Source: Clostridium sp. CAG:1219 (GTDB lineage Bacteria > Bacillota > Clostridia > TANB77 > CAG-465). Taken from it: 12,062 nucleotides of DNA. Under the pieces are notes generated by a model, which searched no databases, was not told the DNA's origin, and saw nothing but the letters and a program-made list of their open reading frames with translations. Positions within the stretch are counted from its first letter, which is position 1. Every line of letters starts with the position of its first letter. Both the position numbers and the translations under genes were made by a program. The stretch covers positions 1 to 12,062 of the forward strand of contig HF996725.1 in NCBI GenBank assembly GCA_000433335.1. The letters are read 5' to 3'. Positions 6,043-12,062 of this stretch are shown here, piece after piece.

Positions 6043-7359
6043 ATGTACACATTAGAAGAATTAAAAAAATCCACTTTAATTGAACTTAGAAATATAGCTA
6101 GTACATTAAAACTTGATGGATATGAAAAATTAAAAAAAGAATATTTGATTGAAGAGATAATTAAATCTTTACAAGGTACCAACTCACTTGATGAAAAAAT
6201 TGATGTCCAAATTGAGAATCCGGAAACAGACTATATAGCTGAAGGAATTTTAGAAGTTATGCCAGATGGATATGGATTTTTAAGAAGTGATAATTACCTT
6301 TCAGGTAGTAAGGATATATATGTATCTCAAGTACAAATAAAAAGATTTAAGTTGTCTACAGGTGATAAGTTAAAAGGAATTGCAAGGTTTACAACTGATC
6401 CCCAAAATAAATTTCCATCTCTTATATATGTTGAAACAATAAATGATGATAGACTAGAGATTGCATTAAAAAGAAAGGCATTTGAATCTCTAATTCCTAT
6501 ATATCCAAATGAAAGACTAAAACTAGAAAATATGGATAAGGAATACTCTACTAGACTTATAGATTTAATTGCTCCTATTGGTAAGGGAACTCGTGGAATG
6601 ATAGTAGCACCTCCTAAAGCAGGTAAAACAACTATGCTAAAACAGATTGCAAATAGTATTATAAAAAATAATAAAGAAGTTTATCTAATAGTTTTATTAA
6701 TAGATGAAAGACCAGAGGAAGTAACAGATATTGAACGTTCTGTCGATGCTGAAGTAGTATATTCAACTTTTGATGAATCTCCAGAACATCATATAAAAGT
6801 AGCAAGAATGGTACTTGAAAGAGCAAAAAGGCTCGTTGAACAAAACAGAGATGTGGTAATATTGTTAGATAGCATAACACGTCTTGCAAGAGCAAACAAT
6901 TTAACTGTAGAGCCAAGTGGTAGAACTTTATCTGGTGGACTTGATCCGGCTTGCCTTCATTTTCCAAAGAAATTTTTTGGAGCTGCAAGAAATATAGAAA
7001 ATGGAGGCAGTCTTACAATACTTGCTACTTCACTTGTAGAAACTGGAAGCAAAATGGATGATATTATTTTTGAGGAGTTTAAAGGAACTGGTAATATGGA
7101 AGTTCATTTAGATAGAAAACTTAGTGAGAAAAGAATATTTCCAGCTATTGATATTTTTAAATCTGGAACTAGAAGAGAAGATTTATTATTATCAAAAATG
7201 GAGCAAGAATGCAGCACGTGCTTAAGAAAGGTTATGTCAGCTTCCTCTGCTAATCTTACTAATGCACAAATAGCAGAAAAGATATTTAATATACTAACAA
7301 AAACTAAAAATAATGACGAATTTATTAAAGTTTTTCTAGAAAATATAAAAAAGAAGTAG
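6043..7359 (+). CDS. rho: Transcription termination factor Rho
   Basis: Rho is a hexameric RNA helicase that terminates untranslated transcripts. The 438-residue product has the usual order of parts. A helical Rho N-terminal domain (about 1-45) is followed by a cold-shock-like RNA-binding domain, with PDGYGFLR (74-81) and DIYVS (91-95) as RNP motifs. The ATPase has a Walker A motif APPKAGKTT at 189-197, catalytic-region DERPEEV at 221-227 and Walker B VVILLDS at 271-277. The Q-loop and R-loop region [17 protein letters not shown] lies at 297-313, and the arginine-finger segment EVHLDR ends at Arg358. No large insertion separates the N-terminal and RNA-binding domains. AGGAGG at 6032-6037 overlaps the end of rimO, 5 nt before the ATG. 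A 62-nt AT-rich gap without a GC-rich hairpin follows, so transcription likely continues into the kinase gene. Confidence 0.97.
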   Translation: MYTLEELKKSTLIELRNIASTLKLDGYEKLKKEYLIEEIIKSLQGTNSLDEKIDVQIENPETDYIAEGILEVMPDGYGFLRSDNYLSGSKDIYVSQVQIKRFKLSTGDKLKGIARFTTDPQNKFPSLIYVETINDDRLEIALKRKAFESLIPIYPNERLKLENMDKEYSTRLIDLIAPIGKGTRGMIVAPPKAGKTTMLKQIANSIIKNNKEVYLIVLLIDERPEEVTDIERSVDAEVVYSTFDESPEHHIKVARMVLERAKRLVEQNRDVVILLDSITRLARANNLTVEPSGRTLSGGLDPACLHFPKKFFGAARNIENGGSLTILATSLVETGSKMDDIIFEEFKGTGNMEVHLDRKLSEKRIFPAIDIFKSGTRREDLLLSKMEQECSTCLRKVMSASSANLTNAQIAEKIFNILTKTKNNDEFIKVFLENIKKK

Positions 7360-7421
7360 AATAATTTTATATGTTATGTTAAAATTTATTATGTATGATG
7401 TAAACTAAGGAGAATTGAAAT

Positions 7422-9077
7422 ATGAGTAACAATAATGTAAAATTGATTTTTAATGATGGAAAAGAAATTATAGTAAAAAAAGGTGCAAAAATTTCAGAAG
7501 TAGTTGAAAACATGCCTGAAATTGACAATAAAGTACTTGCATTTTATGTTAATAATGATTTAAAAAGGTATGATGCCCAAATAGTAAAAGATTCAAGTAT
7601 AACTCCAATTAAACTTTCTAGTGGAGATGGATATAGAATATATTCAAGAACTCTAAAAATGATACTTTATATGGCACTTACAAGATTATATTCTTCTGCA
7701 GATGTGAAGTTCTTAACTACAATAAATAGAGATCAATATTTTATAATTAAAGACATTAAATTAACAGAAGAGAAAGTTAAAACTATAAAAGAAGAAATGA
7801 AAAAAATAATTGAGAAGGACTATAAAATAACAAAAAGATTAGTGCCATTAGAAGAAGCTATGGAGCTTTACAAAGATTCAAATAATGTAGACAAACTTAA
7901 TAATGTGGGAAATAAGTTAAAGACGAATGTTTCAATGTACTTTTGTGACGGCCTTTATAATTACTTTTATGGAGCTTTAGCAGATAGTACTGGATATACA
8001 CCAGTTTTTGATCTTATTTCATATAGAGAAGGCGCTCTACTTTTAATGCCAAATGATAATTATGAATTAAACAAAAATATAAATGTAGAACAAAGATTAT
8101 ATGATACATTTATTGACTATAATAAACTTACTTCAACTTTAGAAATTGATAATGTTGGAGAACTAAATGATATTATAATAAATAATAAAATTAATAATAT
8201 TATTCAAGTATCTGAGGCTATTCATGAAAGAAAAATGATTGAACTTGTGCAAGATATTGAAAGAAGAAAAGATAGTGTAAAAATGGTTCTTATTGCAGGG
8301 CCTTCATCATCTGGAAAAACAACATTTGCTCAAAAACTTGGTGTTCAACTTAAGCTTATGGGATTCAATCCTATAACTATATCTATGGATAATTACTTTG
8401 TAGAACGCGTAGACAACCCACTAGATGAAGATGGTAATTATGATTTTGAATGCGTAGAGGCTCTTGATAGAGATCTTTTCAATTCTCAAATGAGAGATTT
8501 AATTGAAGGGAAAACAGTAGAGCTTCCTAGATTTGATTTTATTCATGGAAAAAAAGAGTATAAAGGTGATTTCTTAAAGTTAGAGAAAAATGATATTTTA
8601 ATAGTTGAAGGAATTCATGCATTAAATCCTATTTTAACAGAATTTACTCCAGATAAAAATAAATATAAAATTTATATAGCACCTATAGCTACACTTAGTA
8701 TAGATGGATACACTAAAGTTTCTTCTACAGATGCAAGGCTTTTAAGAAGAATGGTAAGGGATTACAATACACGTGGACATGGTGTTGAGAGAACATTTGA
8801 GCTATGGAAAAATGTAAAAAAAGGTGAAGAAAAATACATTTTCCCTTTTGTTGATACAGTAGATTTTATATTTAATTCTAGCTTAGTATATGAAACATCT
8901 GTCATGAAAACATTTGCACAACCTCTACTTTTACAGGTAGATATAAACAGCGTTTATTATTCTGAGGCAAGAAGACTTTATGAGTATTTAAATAACTTCT
9001 TACCAATAGAAACATCAAATATTCCAGTAGATTCAATAATAAGAGAGTTTATTGGTAATGGATGTTTTTATAGGTAA
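7422..9077 (+). CDS. Nucleoside (uridine-type) kinase with ThrRS-like N-terminal half
   Basis: This 551-residue protein has the composite architecture annotated in Clostridia as nucleoside kinase. A TGS-like beta-grasp domain (about 1-65) is followed by a region resembling the threonyl-tRNA synthetase second domain (about 75-260). A P-loop kinase of the uridine kinase/phosphoribulokinase family forms the C-terminal half. The kinase has Walker A GPSSSGKTT at 293-301, Asp323 in SMDNYF as the likely catalytic base, and VEGIHALNP near 395-403. The synthetase-like half lacks a recognisable HxxxH metal motif, so it is unlikely to edit tRNA. The substrate is not established; a nucleoside or other small phosphate acceptor is inferred from the family. 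AAGGAG at 7407-7412 lies 9 nt before the ATG. The next gene follows after 28 nt without a terminator. Confidence 0.85.
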   Translation: MSNNNVKLIFNDGKEIIVKKGAKISEVVENMPEIDNKVLAFYVNNDLKRYDAQIVKDSSITPIKLSSGDGYRIYSRTLKMILYMALTRLYSSADVKFLTTINRDQYFIIKDIKLTEEKVKTIKEEMKKIIEKDYKITKRLVPLEEAMELYKDSNNVDKLNNVGNKLKTNVSMYFCDGLYNYFYGALADSTGYTPVFDLISYREGALLLMPNDNYELNKNINVEQRLYDTFIDYNKLTSTLEIDNVGELNDIIINNKINNIIQVSEAIHERKMIELVQDIERRKDSVKMVLIAGPSSSGKTTFAQKLGVQLKLMGFNPITISMDNYFVERVDNPLDEDGNYDFECVEALDRDLFNSQMRDLIEGKTVELPRFDFIHGKKEYKGDFLKLEKNDILIVEGIHALNPILTEFTPDKNKYKIYIAPIATLSIDGYTKVSSTDARLLRRMVRDYNTRGHGVERTFELWKNVKKGEEKYIFPFVDTVDFIFNSSLVYETSVMKTFAQPLLLQVDINSVYYSEARRLYEYLNNFLPIETSNIPVDSIIREFIGNGCFYR

Positions 9078-9105
9078 TTGATATAAATAAAAAGGAGAAA
9101 ACCTT

Positions 9106-9492
9106 ATGTATTGCCAAAATTGTGGCACTAAAATTTCTGAAAATCAAAACTTTTGTGCCTCATGTGGGATAAGTGTTAGTACAAGCATAACTTCAGAAGT
9201 TAATAAAATGGGCAGCATAACTTTTCATAGAGTTTCCAGATTTGTTGGATGCATTATTGACTTTGATGTATATATTAACGGACAAAATATGGGAATTCTT
9301 AAAAATGGTGGCGATCTTAAGGTAAAACTTCCAATCGGAAAATATAAAGTAACTTTTAGCTTATGGTCAGGAACAAATACCCAAGAAATAGAAATTACAA
9401 ATGATATGCCAAACATATATGCCGAAGTTAAATTAAAAATGGGACTTTTGGTAAATAAGCCAAAAATAATTAAAATTAGGAGTGAAAAATAA
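9106..9492 (+). CDS. Zinc-ribbon protein with beta-sandwich domain
   Basis: The 128-residue product starts with a four-cysteine zinc ribbon (Cys3, Cys6, Cys17, Cys20; CQNCG and CASCG knuckles). After a short polar linker, residues about 38-115 look all-beta. That segment includes DFDVYINGQNMGILKNGG and LPIGKYKVTFSLW, a pattern like the PEGA or carboxypeptidase-regulatory-like folds that often decorate surface or membrane proteins. There is no signal peptide or membrane segment. AAGGAG at 9092-9097 lies 8 nt before the ATG. The stop codon is 1 nt from the next start, and that gene has a matching zinc ribbon, so the two products probably act together. The function is unknown; the domain call is by eye. 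Confidence 0.8.
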   Translation: MYCQNCGTKISENQNFCASCGISVSTSITSEVNKMGSITFHRVSRFVGCIIDFDVYINGQNMGILKNGGDLKVKLPIGKYKVTFSLWSGTNTQEIEITNDMPNIYAEVKLKMGLLVNKPKIIKIRSEK

Positions 9493-9493
9493 T

Positions 9494-9898
9494 ATGGGCA
9501 AATTTTGTACAAATTGTGGAAGTAAACTAAATGGTAATGAGAAGTTTTGTATAAACTGCGGACAAGAAGTTACAAATTCTAACAGTAATGAAAATATTAG
9601 AAATGAGGGTAATGTGGTTACATATTCAATTTCAGATTCAAGTAAACTAAATGAAACTACTAAAAGTTCTTGTACATCACGTGCTAATACTGCATTTATT
9701 TTGTCACTTGTTGGACTTTTTTTTGCAGGTATTGTTATGGGGATAATTGGTATTTCTATGGGTGCTAGTGCAAAAAGTGAAATGGAATCACTTGGTATTG
9801 AAGATGGTAAAAAGAAGGCTAAAGCTGCTATAATAATTGGAATTTTTGATGTTGTTATAGCGCTATTAATTGTATTTGCAAGGTGCTTTGTGCGTTAA
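9494..9898 (+). CDS. Zinc-ribbon membrane protein, DUF4190-like
   Basis: The 134-residue product has an N-terminal zinc ribbon (Cys5, Cys8, Cys19, Cys22) closely resembling that of the preceding gene. A Ser/Asn-rich linker (about 26-62) follows, then two hydrophobic segments at about 66-92 and 109-129. These are separated by a short charged loop (SEMESLGIEDGKKK), as in DUF4190-type small membrane proteins. The zinc ribbon would face the cytoplasm if the N-terminus stays inside. I chose the ATG at 9494. A GTG at 9482 extends the frame by four codons, but it lies within the ribosome binding site AGGAG (9478-9482). The start is 1 nt past the previous stop, pointing to coupled translation. The function is unknown. 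Confidence 0.78.
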   Translation: MGKFCTNCGSKLNGNEKFCINCGQEVTNSNSNENIRNEGNVVTYSISDSSKLNETTKSSCTSRANTAFILSLVGLFFAGIVMGIIGISMGASAKSEMESLGIEDGKKKAKAAIIIGIFDVVIALLIVFARCFVR

Positions 9899-9917
9899 AT
9901 TATATAGGGTGGATGAA

Positions 9918-10235
9918 ATGTTTGTAAAAAATGATAATAGTTTCATATGTAAAAATTGTGGTAAACATGTTGAGAAACTAAATTATACTTCAAGAGATCA
10001 TTGTAATTTTTGTCTTTATTCTATGCATGTGGATATAACTCCTGGAGATAGACAAAATAGTTGTATGGGAATGTTAGAACCAATTAATGTTATTGATACT
10101 TCAAAGAAGGGCAAAGTTATTTTGTATAGATGTAAAAAATGCGGAGAGGAAATTAGTAATATTGTAGCTTATGATGATTCCGAAGAAAAGATTTATGAAA
10201 TTGTAAGAAAATATGCAAGAGGGGAGATTCATTAA
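9918..10235 (+). CDS. RNHCP-domain zinc-binding protein
   Basis: The 105-residue product matches the RNHCP domain, a small cysteine-rich family of unknown function. It has CKNCG (Cys11, Cys14), then SRDHCNFCLYSMHVD (25-39) with Cys29 and Cys32, where the family signature reads RNHCP-CL-S-HVD. These are followed by PGDR (42-45), Cys49-Met-Gly-Met, and a final CKKCG pair (Cys72, Cys75). Several zinc sites are plausible. The signature is slightly changed here (RDHCN for RNHCP). I chose ATG at 9918 because AGGGTGG (9906-9912) precedes it by 5 nt. An in-frame ATG at 9870 would overlap the upstream gene and add residues unlike the family. The stop overlaps the argS start by one base (TAATG), so argS translation is probably coupled to it. 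Confidence 0.85.
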   Translation: MFVKNDNSFICKNCGKHVEKLNYTSRDHCNFCLYSMHVDITPGDRQNSCMGMLEPINVIDTSKKGKVILYRCKKCGEEISNIVAYDDSEEKIYEIVRKYARGEIH

Positions 10236-11947
10236 TGGAAGATGTAAAAAAAATAGTAGCAGAGTTAATAAAAGATAGTTTAAATAGTAGTATAACAATT
10301 GAAGAGATAGAGCAAAAATTGGAATCTCCAAAGGATAAATCAAATGGGGATTTAGCTTATCCTTGCTTTACTCTAGCAAAAGTACTTAAAAAATCTCCAG
10401 CTATTATAGCAGAAGAATTAAAAGAAAATATTAAAGTATCAAGTCCAATAATTAAGGTTGAAGCAATCTCAGGCTATCTAAATTTTTATGTTGATTATAA
10501 AGATGTGTATTCATCTGTTATAACTGACATTATGAGGGAAAAAGAAAAATATGGATTTGTAAATTATGGCAAGTGTGGAAATGTTGTTGTAGATTATTCA
10601 TCGCCAAATATTGCAAAGCCTTTCCATTTAGGACATTTTAGAACAACTGTTATAGGAAGAGCACTTTGCAATTTATATGAACAATTGGGGTACAATGTAG
10701 TAAAAATAAACCATCTTGGAGATTGGGGAAGACAATTTGGACTTTTAATAGAGGGCTATAAAAGATTTAAGGATGAATACGACATAAAAAGTGACCCATT
10801 ACATGCTTTGTCAGAAATATATGTTAGAATAAATAAGCTTGCAAAAGAGAATGAAAATGTCATGAATATTGCAAGAGAAAACTTTAAAAAATTAGAAGAA
10901 GGGGATAAAGAGTCTATTAAGTTATGGCAATACTTTAGAGATGTTAGCCTAAAAGAGTATATGAGAATATACAAATTTATGGGTTGTGAATTTGATAGCT
11001 ATAATGGGGAAGCATTTTATAATGATAAAATGGATGAAGTAGTAAAAATACTTGATGAAAAAAAAGTGTTAGTAGAAAGCGAAGGTGCAAAGGTAGTATA
11101 TTTGGGTGAGAATGAACCACCATGTATAATATTAAAATCTAACGGCTCTACTATATATGCGACAAGAGATCTTGCTGCAATACTTTATAGAGCAAGAACT
11201 TATGATTTTAAAAAGGCTATTTATGTCACAGGATATGAGCAATCACATCATTTTAAGCAAATATTTGAAGTTGCAAAATATTTAGTTGGAGAAAAATATG
11301 CGTCTGGTCTTGTGCACGTTCCATATGGAATGGTAAGACTAAAAACGGGAAGAATGTCTTCTAGAGATGGAAATGTAATTTATTTACAAGACTTAATTGA
11401 TGAGGCGATAAAAAAGGCAAGAAGTATAATTGTACAAAAAGATACTAAAGGTCTTGATATAGAAGATGTAGCTAAAAAAGTTGGACTTGGGGCTTTAGTA
11501 TTTAACGATTTAAAGCAAAACAAAATTAAGGACGTTGTATTTGATTTAGATGAAATAATAAGATTTGATGGAGAAACTGGTCCATATGTTCAATATACGT
11601 ATGCTAGAATAAAAAGTGTACTTGATAGAGCTTCATATGATGTCAGTAGCGCAGAACAAAACGTTAAACTTGAACTGTTAAATACTGAGTGTGAACTTGA
11701 ACTTATAAAAGAATTGTCAAAATTTAAGGAAGTTATAAAAAGAGCAGCTGATGAATTTGAGCCTTGTATTTTAGCTAGGTATTTAATAGGTGTTGCTAGT
11801 TTTTATTCTAGATTTTACAATGAATGTAATATTTTAAATTCTGAAGAAGGCTTAAAAAATGCTAGACTTGCACTTTGTTATGCTACATCAGTTGTAGTAA
11901 AAAAAGGACTAGAAATTTTAGGAATCTCTTGTCCTGATAGAATGTAG
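10235..11947 (+). CDS. argS: Arginyl-tRNA synthetase
   Basis: ArgRS is a class I synthetase that charges tRNA-Arg with arginine. The 570-residue product is a normal length. It has the N-terminal tRNA-recognition (Add1) domain (about 1-90), then SSPNIAKPFHLGH with the HIGH-equivalent HLGH at 131-134. HLGDWGRQFG follows at 160-169 and YATRDLAA at 309-315. The KMSKS-equivalent region RMSSRDGN lies at 373-380, and a C-terminal DALR anticodon-binding domain (about 450-570) ends in GISCPDRM. Many bacterial ArgRS lack a canonical KMSK. Here even the first Lys, usual in KMSTR, is Arg. GGGGAG at 10221-10226 lies 8 nt before the ATG, inside the RNHCP gene. The gene ends the operon; a terminator begins 40 nt after its stop. 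Confidence 0.96.
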   Translation: MEDVKKIVAELIKDSLNSSITIEEIEQKLESPKDKSNGDLAYPCFTLAKVLKKSPAIIAEELKENIKVSSPIIKVEAISGYLNFYVDYKDVYSSVITDIMREKEKYGFVNYGKCGNVVVDYSSPNIAKPFHLGHFRTTVIGRALCNLYEQLGYNVVKINHLGDWGRQFGLLIEGYKRFKDEYDIKSDPLHALSEIYVRINKLAKENENVMNIARENFKKLEEGDKESIKLWQYFRDVSLKEYMRIYKFMGCEFDSYNGEAFYNDKMDEVVKILDEKKVLVESEGAKVVYLGENEPPCIILKSNGSTIYATRDLAAILYRARTYDFKKAIYVTGYEQSHHFKQIFEVAKYLVGEKYASGLVHVPYGMVRLKTGRMSSRDGNVIYLQDLIDEAIKKARSIIVQKDTKGLDIEDVAKKVGLGALVFNDLKQNKIKDVVFDLDEIIRFDGETGPYVQYTYARIKSVLDRASYDVSSAEQNVKLELLNTECELELIKELSKFKEVIKRAADEFEPCILARYLIGVASFYSRFYNECNILNSEEGLKNARLALCYATSVVVKKGLEILGISCPDRM

Positions 11948-11987
11948 AATACAGCTAAATATAAAAAATTATATATATAAAATAGAT

Positions 11988-12050
11988 ACATAGTAGATTT
12001 AAGAAAAAAATTATTGGGATTCCAAACTTAAAGCTACTATGTTTTGTTTT
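11988..12050 (+). terminator. Intrinsic terminator after argS, long nested hairpin
   Basis: ACATAGTAG (11988-11996) pairs with CTACTATGT (12034-12042). After one A-G mismatch, TTTAAG (11998-12003) pairs with CTTAAA (12027-12032), giving 15 pairs in total. The 23-nt apical region holds a small TTGG-GATT-CCAA hairpin (12014-12025). TTTTGTTTT follows the stem directly. The position, 40 nt after the argS stop, fits the end of the rimO-argS transcription unit. Confidence 0.8.
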
Positions 12051-12062
12051 ATGTCTAAATGC

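Noticed and set aside
7363..7386. AATTTTA/TAAAATT inverted repeat between rho and the kinase gene
   Set aside because: It has seven AT-only pairs, a 10-nt loop and no T-run. It is too weak to call a terminator.

Overview
This window looks like chromosomal core DNA from a low-GC, endospore-forming Bacillota, most likely class Clostridia. The sequence is very AT-rich, with codons ending mostly in A or T. Shine-Dalgarno sequences are strong (AGGAGG type). The gene content includes RsgA, LexA, Rho and a dipicolinate synthase subunit, which points to sporulation. I cannot name a genus.

Layout, left to right. (1) 115-2758: a tight plus-strand group rsgA - rpe - pfkA (ribosome-assembly GTPase, pentose-phosphate epimerase, phosphofructokinase), with an 11-nt gap and then a 4-nt overlap. 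(2) 2841-3446: lexA, with its own near-consensus promoter and two imperfect LexA-box-like palindromes. (3) 3508-4086: dpaB (spoVFB), without its usual partner dpaA next to it. Its ribosome binding site is folded into the terminator hairpin of lexA. (4) 4180-4464, minus strand: a single unrecognised gene of about 94 codons. Its GC content is about 43% by hand count, against roughly 30% in the flanks. It carries a near-perfect vegetative promoter, a small hairpin touching its ribosome binding site, and its own terminator. It is the one clearly foreign-looking unit here. (5) 4721-11947: a long plus-strand run rimO - rho - nucleoside kinase - two zinc-ribbon proteins - RNHCP protein - argS. Gaps are 62 nt or less, no internal terminator is visible, and a strong terminator lies just after argS.

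How the genes fit together. The large right-hand run is mostly information processing: ribosomal protein S12 modification, transcription termination, arginine-tRNA charging. Three small zinc-binding proteins of unknown function are embedded in it. The left-hand group is ribosome maturation plus central sugar-phosphate metabolism. LexA and DpaB bring in DNA-damage control and spore-core maturation.

I found no rRNA or tRNA genes, CRISPR arrays, insertion sequences or obvious long repeats. No complete new multi-gene system is evident. The best leads are the foreign-looking minus-strand gene with its compact control region, the zinc-ribbon/RNHCP cluster, and the lexA terminator that overlaps the dpaB ribosome binding site.
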